From NCBI GenBank assembly GCA_911728435.2, contig OU452200.1, forward strand, positions 34,487,715 to 34,551,714: a DNA stretch of 64,000 nucleotides, in the 5' to 3' direction. Position 1 is the first letter of the stretch, and each line of letters opens with the position of its first letter. A program made the position numbers and the translations under genes. The notes under the pieces are model-generated. The model searched no databases. It was not told where the DNA came from and saw nothing but the letters and a program-made list of their open reading frames with translations. This document shows, one piece after another, positions 24,921 through 37,400 of the stretch. The stretch comes from Apoderus coryli (taxonomy: Eukaryota; Arthropoda; Insecta; Coleoptera; Attelabidae).

Positions 24921-25430
24921 TAAGAGGCCTAAGGTGGTTGTATAAACAAACAAATATTATATAATAATAAAATAAATAATTAGAATGCTCAAGTCCTTAC
25001 GATATTTTCCAATATTAGAATTTTTACTTATTTCTCGTTTCTGCTTAGATTTATTATTATTGGGTTGTACCTGTTAGACAATAAAGTATTTATATATTTA
25101 ATGTAATTTTTTATTTCTTAAATTCCTTTATTCCATTTTTTTATTTGAATTACCAAATGGTAAAATTTAATTTTAAATATACCTATAACAGTAATATTAC
25201 ATTTAATCAAAGCCGGTCCTGTTGAAAAATAAGTGACTGGTGATCATGCGCATTATGGACAGCTCTACACTTTTGGTTACATTTTTGTACTACGGGATTA
25301 TCATTCTAGAGTATATATATATATATAATATAAGATTTCTGTGGACACAACCGAAATTTTGAAAAATTTGTATGCAGTACTTCATTTTATGACCCCTGGA
25401 TCCTAAAAATGACCTCAGTTCAAAAGTTTA

Positions 25431-25463
25431 TATATCTATATATATATATATATATATATATAT
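25431..25463. repeat. (TA)n microsatellite
   Basis: Run of alternating T and A with one interruption (CTA), just right of the P-like element. Confidence 0.9.
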
Positions 25464-25863
25464 GGGATATAGAAACTTTGCGTCACGTTCTAGGCCGCAT
25501 TTTTTGACCAATCGAAACAAAATTTGGTTAAAAAATCGGCTAGGTCATGGAATCGCGTGAGTTCGTTGGCGATTGAAATCGGAGAGCTAATTTCAGAATG
25601 GCGGCCTGTCTAAGTTTTAAAAAAATCATATTTTTTTCGTTGTTAATAGAAAATACCGATGTTACATATCAAATGATAGAGCACTTAAATCTCTACAATA
25701 TTTATTTGGAGAGTTTGTTCATCGCTGGCATATTTAAGTAAATGTAAGTCAATATAAAGTAACAAAAAATAAAAAAAAATATCATCACCCGCTATACCTG
25801 TAATTATTTTGACAAATAAACACCTGTGAAATAACAATAAGACCGTACTTACGTATGTATTAT

Positions 25864-26673
25864 TAGGGATGGCAACGATATATCGATATATTAAAAATAT
25901 CGATATATTTTTTTAATATATCGATATATTTTAATCGATATATTTCTTTCGATATATCGAAACAAATATCGATATATACAACACGATATATCGGTACATT
26001 ATCAAAATAAATGTTTCTGCTACAGCTGCTTTCTTTCGCTAGTTTTATTGATCCGGATTTATTAATCAGGATTTGTTGGATTTCTGAAGGCTCGATAAGT
26101 TTACCTAAAAGAGGCAAGGGGATTACGTATCCGGATCGCGATAGGCGCTAAAGTGGGGATGAATCAGAACATGCGTTTTTAGCGAACGAACATGTGAATC
26201 CAAACGCGTTTGGATCCTGAAATCAGTAGCGAAAGAAAGCAGCTTACATACACAGGTTTAAAACTTAAAGGTTCTTGTTGTGTTGCCGTAGCAGTCGACG
26301 CACACAACAAAAAATCGAAATCGTCTAACAGGAAATAGATTATCAAAATTATTATTTCTAAGTTGTGTTCCAGAAAATTTTGAATTAATTGACCTAACCT
26401 AATGTAATTATTTCTAACAAATATTCTTAAGTTTGCATATGTATTTTCAGGCAAATAAATTTTAATGAATACTATTTTATTTCATTATTTGAATCTTTAA
26501 AATTTCAGGTTTATTTACAACTACAACCCACTCTAAAATAAAAATATAGCAAATATATCGATATATATAAAATATCGATATTTTTCATTCGATATATCGA
26601 GTATATCGATATATAGTTTCGATATATCATTTGATTCAATATATCGATATATTTATTTATTTTGCCATCCCTA
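25864..26673. mobile_element. hAT-like MITE, 810 bp, TATCGATA-rich ends
   Basis: The ends TAGGGATGGCAA (left, and right in reverse complement) are followed by dense ATATCGATAT words. The flanks are an exact 8-bp duplication TGTATTAT (25856-25863 and 26674-26681). No transposase is evident. An internal inverted pair (CTGCTTTCTTTCGCTA at about 26027 and TAGCGAAAGAAAGCAG at about 26228) lies near the middle. It is a member of the TAGGGAT/TATCGATA family also seen at 27406 and 52202. Confidence 0.92.
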
Positions 26674-27118
26674 TGTATTATAGTATAATGGGTATGTCAG
26701 TTAAAATAACTGTCAATATGACACTTTGGTTATATTTGGCGAATGTCAGAATATTCCGTTATTTGTTTATTAATAGTGGGTGTCAGTGGTAGACTAAGTA
26801 TAAATAAAAAATACATAAATCAAAAATCTACTTTCCGACTGGCTGCCATCGGGATTTTTTTTTAATCTCACTGCAGCATCTAAAAATTAAAAATAATATT
26901 AACAACAGCAATGATAATATATATTTTTTTATTAGTATTGCCCTTCGATACCAAGTAGTATATCGATATTGAAATGCAAATCTTTACTTGGTACCTGATA
27001 TCGATACTTTTGAATCAATACCGTATCCCTAAACATACCTCTTTAGAATACGAACTGCAATGTTTTCTGTACTAAAAGAAGCGCCATCTATTGATGCGTC
27101 GCATACTCATAAATTAGG

Positions 27119-27130
27119 TTTGGCGGGAAA
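27119..27130 (+). promoter_or_regulatory. Candidate E2F site between divergent genes
   Basis: TTTGGCGGGAAA matches the E2F/DP consensus (TTTSGCGSGAAA) in full. It lies in single-copy sequence just right of the hAT-like block, in what was the shared upstream region of eIF2B-beta and LBR. Function is inference from the motif alone. Confidence 0.4.
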
Positions 27131-27405
27131 TTTAAAATATTAGTGATGGTATTTCCCAAAGACCTTAATAACTCAGGAGACTGACAGAGATTAATCTTTG
27201 GTATTGACATTCTCTTTATAAACAAAAGTATTGATATAATAGCCGATATCCTTTTACAGGCTCAAATCCGTTGGGCTTTGGGCTGATGTGCCATGATCAC
27301 TTATCGCTCAGCTCACTAGCATTTTTTTTATAAAAGGAACGGTAGACTGTCAAAATTATCAATGCTATCTTCGACTATTACTATTATATATATGAAAATA
27401 CATAA

Positions 27406-27907
27406 TAGGGATGTTGATATCGAAAAAAAATATCGATATATATTATATCAATATTTTAAAAATATATTGTATCGGTTATTCGATATTATGTTACTAAATA
27501 TCGATATAACGATATCTATTTGTGGTAGTTGACAAATGTCAACCGCTACATATTAATCTTCGAGATGCTTACTATAGGCGCCGCAATGTGTTGAGTAAAC
27601 ATCAAAAAGCAAAGTATAAAGAAGAAAAGATGGTTACTAGGCTAGTTATGGGGGTTATGTCGATTTTTTGTTTATCGACTATTAGTAAAAAAGCGATAAA
27701 AGAACCTTTCATTGTTTTGGGGCAAAGCAGAAATGAAATATAGGTAATTATGTATATCAGTAATTTTTAAAAAATATCGCAATCGATAGCTGTATTTTAA
27801 TATCGATATTTCGATATATCGTTAAAGAAAATATCGACGATATATATCGATATTTTGGAGGGAAAATATCATCCATTCGATATATCGATATTTTTCCAAT
27901 ATCCCTA
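27406..27907. mobile_element. hAT-like MITE, 502 bp
   Basis: The ends begin TAGGGATGTTG and TAGGGATATTG, with ATATCGATAT clusters just inside. The flanks are an exact 8-bp duplication ATACATAA (27398-27405 and 27908-27915). A 73-codon frame inside (27522-27743) has no recognised motif. It lies upstream of LBR. Confidence 0.92.
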
Positions 27908-28494
27908 ATACATAATAATAAATGGTTATAAAACATTTTGTAATGATCTTCGATTTTGTGTGGGTATTTATCTATTTATTTATGTTCATACAGGAATCAT
28001 TTTTTGCTAAATTCCCTAATTATCCTTTCTACTCTGTAATAGCATATTTTACAGAAATTTTCTATACCAATAAAGCAACAGTTTACTACATATTGTACTA
28101 GATGTCTCTGTGTGTTGGCGTCATTATCGATATTTTCGTTAATTATTATGATTTGATAGAAACAAATGGAATGTCTTGACGCTAATTTTATATTTCTTTG
28201 TCAAAATATTTGAATAATCGAAGTAATTTACAACGTATGTATTACTAATTGTAGATAATTTTGAAGAAGTGATATAATTTACAGTAAGTGAACAATCATT
28301 ATTATTATTTAATAGTAAACTTATATAATTTAAAATTATTTTTGGCGCTCTCTAACGTTCTAAACTTATGCATGCCAAGCTAACCTCCCGTATAGCTTGT
28401 TTACAGTTTTGAATTTTAAATTGGTGTGTGCGTTGTGTGTGTGGTTGTGGTTAATTATATACCGGTTTTCCTTTATTACAGGATTACGTAAAAC
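27908..28494 (+). promoter_or_regulatory. LBR upstream region and 5' UTR splice acceptor
   Basis: A pyrimidine-rich tract ending CTTTATTACAG at 28481 lies 13 bp before the LBR start codon, so the 5' UTR is probably spliced. The GT-rich run at about 28423-28452 may be promoter or leader. No TATA box is obvious. Confidence 0.45.
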
Positions 28495-31400
28495 ATGGTC
28501 GGTGTAAGAAAAGCTTCATCAACTAAATCACAGGAAAATGCATCGCCTAAAAAGTCATTGAAAGCAAATCAAAGCCCCACACGAAGTCCAAGAAAAAGAA
28601 GCCCTGGAAGGCCTAAGGGACCAGGACGACCACCAAGCCCTGGAAGACAGAAGAGTCCTGGTCGGCCCAAATCCGAGACAAGAACAAAAAGCCCTGCAAG
28701 ATCCAAAACGAATGTAGAATCTCACGAAAAGAAAACACCTGAAAGACAGGCAAATTCTAGTAGTTTTACTTTGACTAAAAGAAGTCCAATTAGAAGATCT
28801 CCATCGAGAGCAGCGAAGGCCATTGCACAAGATAAAGAAAAAGGTAATTATTAATTGTTATAGAAATTAAAGTACTTACATAATTAGCTAAATAAGGTAG
28901 TACATTCATTATTGCTTGGAAAGTTACCGAATTTATTATGTTTAGAATTTGTTGCACAACCTACGGTACGCCATAGAAAACAGAAAAATATTGTAGATAT
29001 TGAAGATGATGAATCTGATACTCCACTGGAAGAACGAATTGCGAAACTAGAAAAAATTAAAGAAAAACCCAAAGCTGCAGTTAGGGGAAGGGCGAGACTT
29101 GACATTGAATTTGATCAGGTAGGATTGATATATTTTTGTAAGATCCAATTACTTAATAATGCATTTTTTGCAGGTTGAACAGCAGCAAGTAAAATCTGTT
29201 GAAAGTGAGATAACGAAACGTGTAACTCGTTTATCGCACAATCGTGAAATTGAACGAATTGTGCATTTGAAAAGCTTCGATACTTTACCCCCAACAAAAG
29301 TTCTTGGAGAATTTTCTGATGAAGATGAATGTATCAAAGAAACAGCAAAAATAATAACACACACCAAATATCCTTATGAATTTGGAGGCACTATTGGTGC
29401 TTCGATATTAATGCTTCTAACACCAATAACAGTTGGTATAGTACATGTTTTATGTACCGAAGAGAATAGTTGCTCATTCAAGGACTTAGCAAAAAGTGAT
29501 CTAAACAAGTACAAATCTTACTCAACATATCTTGATGCCAAATCTTTTATCGGTTACATTATCTATTTGGTGCTAATAGCAGTTTTAGGTGCCCTTCCTT
29601 TTGGGGGTAGACATATTGATGGACCGCCAAATAAACATGGAAAATTACATTATGTGGCTAACGGATTCTTCACAACTGTTGTGTTGACAGCTGTTTGTGT
29701 CACACTGGAAATTAAGAATATTCCAATAGCGAGATTCATTACAGAACATGTGTTCCATTTGTATGTGGCTGCGCTGGTCATGGGATTGGTTTTGGCTGTT
29801 TTTGCGTATGTGAGAAGTAGATATGTGGCATTTAGTGCACTGAATACGCATGTGGTGAACAAGAGTAGAATATACAGCTTCTTCATAGGACAAGAAATAC
29901 ATCCGAGAATATTTGGGGTAGTCGATTTGAAGATGTTTGTGTTGAGATTGACGCTGATTGGAGCCGTGAGTATTTTTGTTTCTTTGATTTTTCAATTATT
30001 GAAAGCTAATTATAGTGAAAGGAGGAGCATTACTTTGGAGCAACTGGCGTTCTCATTTGTTTTTAAACACCAATTTTATTTTCTGAGGTCGCGGTTGCAA
30101 ATTTATTAATAAATGATGATCTGAGTTCTCTGCTAAAAACTTCAACTGATCATCAACACAAATTAAATCCGAAGAAATCTGTGTCGTTACTGTTTAGTGG
30201 AGAGCATGTCAGAGTGAATCTTCGGGAGAGTTTGAATATTAAGATTGGATGTGATGATTGAGTTCCGGGACTACGCTAAAAACTTGGGGCTTGTAATGGA
30301 TTACCGACTGCGCTTTAAGGAGCATCTAACGTCCAAATTACGCGTAGCATATGGTGCATTAAAACAAATCTATCCGCATAGGCATTGTCTTACCCGTGAG
30401 ACGAAAAATATGTTATGTAGGACGTTGGTGTTATGTCATCTGAACTACTGTGATGTTGTTTACGGTCCTTGCCTTGATGGTGTTGATGCAAGGCGTACTC
30501 AAAAATTACAGAATGCCTGCTTGAGATTTATCTATGGTGTAAGAGGGCGTCAGAGAATCTCAAATAAGTTAAAAGAGGCTAAATGGTTGAATATGTATAA
30601 CCGCCGCATACTGCATTCGGTTGTATTTTTTTACAAACTTTTGAAGTCGGGAACGCCACCGTACCTGCTCGACAGGCTTGTTTTTCGAACGGACGTTCAC
30701 AACCTAAATATTAGGCGTAAAAGTTTAATCACTATACCCGCACATAGAAAGGCTATTTTTAAACGATATTTTTCATACAATATAGCTTCGGTGATTAATA
30801 GGTTTACGATTATGGATTTTTCGGCGTCATATAAAACAATTAAAAAAAGAATAGAGACATGTTTGTTGCAGCATCAATGAGAGGTTTGGTTTGCGTGACT
30901 TATGTTGAATTAATTGGTTATGAATTAATAGGGCATGTTTGTATATTTAAGTTAATACTCAATGTCAAATAATTATTTTTGTGTTTTTAATTAGTTTAAT
31001 TATTATTTCTGTACAAGGTACAACAGCACTTGACTCGTGTCAAGAAGCTGCAAATACTACCTTTTAGTAACCAAGTGATAATGTATTACGTATATTGTAA
31101 TTTATTGTAAAACACTTGTCTGATTCTAATAAACGATATAATAATAATAATAATAATTTTCTGTTTTAGTTTTTGATTGATTTTGCTTTCGTTTACCAAA
31201 CACTCGGGTTGAAGTGGACATCGAACGAACCAGAAGTATCATCAACGATTGACATCAACTCATTACATTTAAATCCAACACTTTTGGTGTATCTCTTCAT
31301 CCATTCTATCTATATTTTGGATGGATTAATTTATGAACATACTTGGGTGACTTCTTTCGAAGTTCAGCAGGAAGGTATGGAATAAAGGAATATTTTTAAA

Positions 31401-34400
31401 CTACACATCAAAACAAAATAGGTAGTTTGTATGTTAAATTAAACAAAGTCATTTATAAACTTTTAGGTTTCGGTTACATTAGTGCTGTTGGATATTCGAT
31501 ATACCCATTTATGACATCAACTGCTATCAAGTATATTGTCGATTATGAAGTCGATTTCGCACCATGGGTATTGGGTTTGATAGCTGTGCAATTTTTCATT
31601 GGATACATTTTATTTCGGTGGAGTAATAATATTAAAGATGCATTCAGAAAGAATCCATACAGTCCTTCATTAACTCGTAAGTTATGCAATTTTTGTATTG
31701 TTGATATCAATATTATTGCCCATCAGTTTTACCCCTTTTCGGGACAATATATACACAATGGATATATAATTATATACCACAAAAAATAGTACAAAAAGAA
31801 ACTTAGAAAATTATTCCTTTCATAATAAAGTAATATTCGTTGTTGAATATTATATAGAAATCAATGATGCACTGATTCACACTATTTTATAGTTACTTTA
31901 TTTTAACAATTATTATTTACACACGAAATCAAAAGTTTATTTACAAGTACAATTACAACTAGGTAATTAGGTATTAATAATCAAATATAAACTTATTTTA
32001 ATAATATAAAACGAGATTTTAGAGAAATACTTATTCCCTTTTGAGTTTAGGGAGAAGAAGAGAAAGAGTACATAATAGTTACAAGAGAAAAAGTGTAGTG
32101 TATAATGTAGTAATTTCTTTTGTGCAGTATATTACCGAGATCTGTATGTGTGTACTGGGAAGTCCCCTTTTTTCTGGCAATAGAGAGACCGCTCTTGCGA
32201 TGGAATATATCGAGTAATATAGAGTAATAGAGATGGGGCGATTAAGAATAAAAATGTGAGTGAAACTGGAACAGAAACTATAAACAAAACAAATCAAAAT
32301 TCTACTACAACAAAAATGAAAAAATTAAAAACAAATGAATAAATTGCTGCTAAATGCGCCTCACTATGGGATGACATTGCACCAAACTAAAGCTAATTAA
32401 ACATTTGATACATTAAACACTAACATACAGTATATTATATGTAGTAAATTCGCACTGGCATAAAGAACATTATACAGATAAGTACAGCCTATATAAGACA
32501 AAATGCTGCCGTGCAACCGTATCAACTTCCTCCAACGTACAAACAAAAATATCACACTGGTCGCAGACTTCATTGAAATCTCTACACATGACATGAATAG
32601 GCGATTTAAGTAATAAATTTGTTCGAGGTCGAGGGCAGTGAAACGTATGAATACACCTGTGGTACATTAATTCCAATCATTGAAATCATTCCAAGATCTT
32701 GATAAAGTTTATACTGTAAAACTATTAAAAACACAATGAGAAGACACACAATGAGAAATATTATTTAAAACGTTAGAAAATATATTGAACTAATAAAAAA
32801 AAATCTCAGACAGTTAACTAAATTAATTGACAACTAATGACAATTCAATAATTAAAAATAGATTATAGAATATACAGGATCTAACACCCTCACTTAATCC
32901 ATATTTAATTATTGAACTAACTGCAATCCCATCTCCATTACACAATATTCATGTTTAGCTCTCGGAACTGCTTTGGTTAATAAATCCGCCACCATATTTT
33001 CTGTCGAAAGATATTTAACCAATATTTTCTTGTCTTCGGCTAACTCACGAACATAGTGATACCGAATTAAAATATGCTTTGTTCGTTTATGAAACATTGG
33101 GTTATATACCAATTTGCATGCTCCTTGGTTATCATTGTAAATAATAACAGGTTGAATTTCTTCAGAAGTGATTTCTTGAAGAATACCTTGAATATATACA
33201 GCTTCTTTTGCACCGTCACTTAAAGCCATATATTCAGCTTCAGTAGTACTTAAAGCAACACTCTGTTGTTTACAAGATTTCCAACTTACAGCAGCACCAG
33301 CAAATTTCATTAGGTACCCCGTATAAGAACGTCGGTCTTCTATTGAATTTCCCCAATCTGCATCAACAAAACATCTCAATTGTTCTTGGGATTTTTTAAA
33401 GCATAAATTGTACCCTACTGACCCTTTCAGGTACCTTAACACGCGTTTGACTGCCAACCAATGAACTTTATCATGACAATTGTTAAACGTACTGAGAAAA
33501 CTCACGGCATGGCTAATATCCGGTCTTGTACACACTGACAAATACATGAGCGCACCTACTAACTCTTGATATGGATAGCTATCATCATTAGTAGAAGCTT
33601 TTTCTAATTTAACATTCACATCCAGAGGTGTACTGATAGGATTAGCGTTTTCCATTCCATATTTCTGTAGAATGTTTTCAATGTAATGCTGTTGATCCAA
33701 ACATATAGTACTTTCTTTTCTATTTCTTCTGACTCGCATACCAAGACATTCTTTTATTTCTCCTAAATCTTTCATTTTAAATTGTTTACCAATTTCTAAT
33801 TTCACGGAATCAATCATATGTCTTTGGTTCGAGAAAATATAGAAATCATCTACATGTAATGCGATTATCAATAAATCTTGGTTATTATTCTTCGTATATA
33901 CACAGGCATCGTGAAAACATCTTTTGAACCCAATTTGCAATAAGAATGAATGTATTTTGCTATTCCAACATATTGCAGATTGTTTCAAACCATATAAAGC
34001 TTTTTTTAGTTTACATACTTTATTTTCTGTTTTCACATAACCTAAAGGCTGTTCCATATAGATCTCCTCATTCAGATCTCCATTTAAGAAAGCTGTAGTT
34101 ATATCAATATGGTCAATTTCTAAATCCAAATTAGCAGCTAAACCAAACAATAATCTAACTGTAGACAACCTTACCACAGGTGCAAAAGTTTCGTCAAAAT
34201 CTTCTCCATATTTTTGAGAAAAACCTCGAGCAACAAGTCTTGCCTTATAACGTTGAGGTTTGCCATCAGCTCCAACTTTCAACTTGTAAATCCATTTACT
34301 TTTGACCACATTTTGGCCTTGCGGGCGATCAACTAGTTCCCAAGTATTATTTAAAGTTAGTGCTTCCATCTCTTCATGCATGGCATTTTTCCACAAATTA

Positions 34401-37400
34401 CAATCAGATCTTGAACTTATTTCTTCAAAACTTCTTGGATCAGTAAAATTGTTTATTAAAAATAAATTATCCATATTATCCTGATTTTTTGGTTTACGCT
34501 CTCTTAAATTGTATCTGCTTTGAACATTTTCATTAGTATTAGAATCAGTAATATTCTCTGAAAAATTCGTAGCAGACGGCTCTTTTTCTAATTCTTCTCC
34601 ATTAACATTTGGCGAGTTGGTTTGTATTCGAAATTCTACATTTTCAGGTTCTTGAAAATTTTGATCATCTGTATACTTTTCACACATCTTCATATTTTCA
34701 ATAAAAACTACATCCCTTGCTTTATGTATTTTACGCGGATTATTAATATCAATTAAACGATATCCCTTGGAATTTTCACAATAGCCAACCATAATATAAG
34801 TTTTTGACTTTGAATCAAATTTCTTTCTCTTTTCCTTTGGAATATGAACTTGTGCCTGACAACCAAAAACTTTTAAATGTGACAAATCAATTTTCTTTTT
34901 ACTCCAAAGCTCTTCTGGTACAACACCTGTCACAGCAGATGTGGGTGACCGATTTTTCAAATAGATCGCGGTGTTAATAGCTTCTGACCAAAATTTTTTA
35001 CTTAATCCAGCATCAAGTAAAAGACATCTTGCTTTCTCTACCACCGTTCTAATTGTTCTTTCAGCTACACCATTTTGCTGCGGTGTATAAGGTATGGTCG
35101 ACTGATGAACTATACCTTTTAATTTCAAATATCTTTGAAATTCATTACTCATATATTCAGAACCATTATCAGATCGCAAACATTTAATTTTCTTGCCTGT
35201 TTGATTCTCAACAAGTGCTTGAAATTCTTTAAACCTTTCCAAAGTTTCATTTTTATTTATTAGCATATATCCAAAAACTTTTCGACTAAAATCATCAACA
35301 AAAATTAAACAATATCGAGATTCACCCCAAGATGCTTGTTCCATAGGTCCAGTAATGTCTGTATGAACTAATTCTAAAAATTCTGATGCTCTTTTAAATT
35401 TATTTTTCGGAAATTTCTGAACTGTTTGTTTCCCTTGCAAGCATTGAACACATGGCTGCGTTTCTTCATCAATAAAATTGAAACCATCAACTAAACTCTT
35501 TAAAGTAGCCATTCCACGACGATTCAAATGACCTAGCCGCTTATGCCATAATATTTGACTATTTTCTGTAGTCGACGTCGACAAAGCCCTCACTTCTTGA
35601 ATATTTGTATTTGCAACATACAGCCCATTTTTTAAACTTCCACTAAATTCTATATCACCCCGTATAGAATAATTCGTTTCATGATAAATCTTACATCCAA
35701 CTTTATCAAAAACTGTAATATATCCTTTTTCAGCCATTTTTACAACTGACAATAAATTAGTTGTTATATTTGGAACAAAAATGACATTAGAAACAGTTTT
35801 ATTTACAACTTCATTTTTATTAAGCAGACTAATTTTAACATCACCAACCCCATTTGATGATAATGTTTCACCATTAGCTACAGAAACGTTAGTAACAATA
35901 TTCTGATTAAAATCCATTAACCAATCTTTATTACCAGTCATATGTGAAGTTGCTCCTGAATCGATTACCCAATCAATATTTGAGTGAACATTTAACAATG
36001 CTGTTGTTAGTAATGTACCTTCTTTATTCCTATTTAATTTAGGTTTAGAAAAAAATTTCTGACCTTTTAATTTAGGACATTCCGGCTTTTTATGACCCAA
36101 CGCACCACAAGAATAACATTTTATTGGTTTCTTCTTGTTTTTCGCATACAATGCAGCATTTTCGTCATCACCCTCTGCATGAGATTTCTTCCTGGAGTCT
36201 TCCTCAATCAATGTTGTTTTGACCTCGTCGGAGCTTAAGGATTTATTATTATATGTTAAAGCCATAACTAGAGATTCATATTGTGAATTTAAACCATTTA
36301 ACATCACAAAGGCTACAAAATCATCATCAATATTAACACCAATATCAGCAAGTTTGTACACTGTTGACATTATATCACCGATATATTCTTCCATTGTGCT
36401 AAAATTGTTACGTGATGAACGAAATAAATGTCTTTGTAATTCGAAACGTCTGTTCATATTACGCGATTCAAAAGCACTTATTAATTTGTCCCAAGCCTCT
36501 TTTGATGTTTTTGCTTTACAAACATGAACATATCATGAAGGCTTAACACTAAGGCATATTTTAGCTAGCGCTTTACTGTCTTTTTCAGTATCTAACGTTG
36601 CACTATTAACATTTTGAACAGTGTCCCACAATCCTTCCAACATTAAACACATCTTCATGGAATTTCCATGACGCGAAATTAACATGTCCTTCTAGTTTTT
36701 CTATATTAGGTACTGAAGAAGAAACTGGTTGAACAGTTACAAATGCCGGAGTATCGTTTTGAGACATATTTGTCAAAATAAAATTAAAATAGCACAAACA
36801 ATATTAAAAGTTCAATCTAACAGCAAACACTTTGTATAAAGTCTATAATTTGCAAACTTACATACAAAACTTCTCAATTCCAGTGTCTGGGCCCATAACC
36901 TGATAAAGTTTATACTGTAAAACTATTAAAAACACAATGAGAAGACACACAATGAGAAATATTATTTAAAACGTTAGAAAATATATTGAACTAATAAAAA
37001 AAAAATCTCAGACAGTTAACTAAATTAATTGACAACTAATGACAATTCAATAATTAAAAATAGATTATAGAATATACAGGATCTAACAGATCTAAATTCT
37101 AAACTATGGATATCAAATCTATTAAGCAACACGGAATAATCAATACCTCTACGGGAAAACTCCATCCAACTTCAAACTCAAGTATTTTAAAAAACGACGT
37201 TGAAGTCTTTCAATTAGACAATTCTGAACATTGTAATAGGGGAACCATATCAATGATGCATATTCCATCTTGGAGCGAACATAAGAAATATAGAGTGCAT
37301 TCACACTATTGAAGTCTCTACAGTTTCTAACAATGAAGCTATATCTCTTGCCAGCCTCAGCAACTTTACTATTTTTATGTTCAGTAAAGGACACTTGCTA

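Larger units (their letters stand above)
23715..25343 (+). mobile_element. P-element-like transposon carrying a THAP exon
   Basis: The ends read CATAGAAATCTTATATTATA on the left and, in reverse complement, CACAGAAATCTTATATTATA on the right. Similarity continues inward for well over 100 bp (CTCTAGAATG, then CAGTCACTTATTTT). A perfect 8-bp duplication, GACACAAC, flanks it (23707-23714 and 25344-25351). The plus strand encodes a two-exon THAP-type zinc finger. Terminal CA, 8-bp duplication and a THAP domain are together the hallmarks of the P superfamily. The rest of a P transposase is missing, so this copy is internally deleted. Confidence 0.85.
10291..27031. mobile_element. 16.7-kb block bracketed by hAT-like ends
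   Basis: The left edge (10291) reads TAGGGCTAGGGATACG and the right edge (27031), in reverse complement, TAGGGATACGG. Both ends carry subterminal CGATACT/TATCGATA motifs. The 8 bases outside the left edge (10283-10290, AACATACC) equal the 8 outside the right edge (27032-27039). An 8-bp duplication with TAGGG ends is typical of hAT insertions. The block separates the divergent eIF2B-beta and LBR genes. It holds a satellite array, a BEL element, a P-like element and a smaller hAT MITE, which most simply were later insertions into, or expansions of, an originally small element. No hAT transposase was found inside. Confidence 0.7.
32700..37088 (-). mobile_element. Ty1/copia LTR retrotransposon
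   Basis: On the minus strand the 5' LTR is 37088-36901 and the 3' LTR 32886-32700. They are 188 and 187 bp, differing by eye only in the length of one A run. Ends are TG...CA, and GATCT is duplicated at 32695-32699 and 37089-37093. Next to the 5' LTR, the plus strand at 36887-36900 reads CTGGGCCCATAACC, the initiator Met-tRNA anticodon stem-loop, which is the internal primer site classically used by copia elements. A purine tract AAGTGAGGG precedes the 3' LTR. The insertion sits inside a LINE in LBR intron 5, antisense to LBR. Confidence 0.96.

Noticed and set aside
28555..28830. Cys/Ser-rich minus-strand frame
   Set aside because: Antisense of the LBR basic head; low complexity.
29966..30109. 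Read-through of LBR exon 3 into the following frame to 30109
   Set aside because: A GTGAGT donor at 29966 and the exon starting at 31170 restore the LBR alignment in phase; the read-through lacks it.
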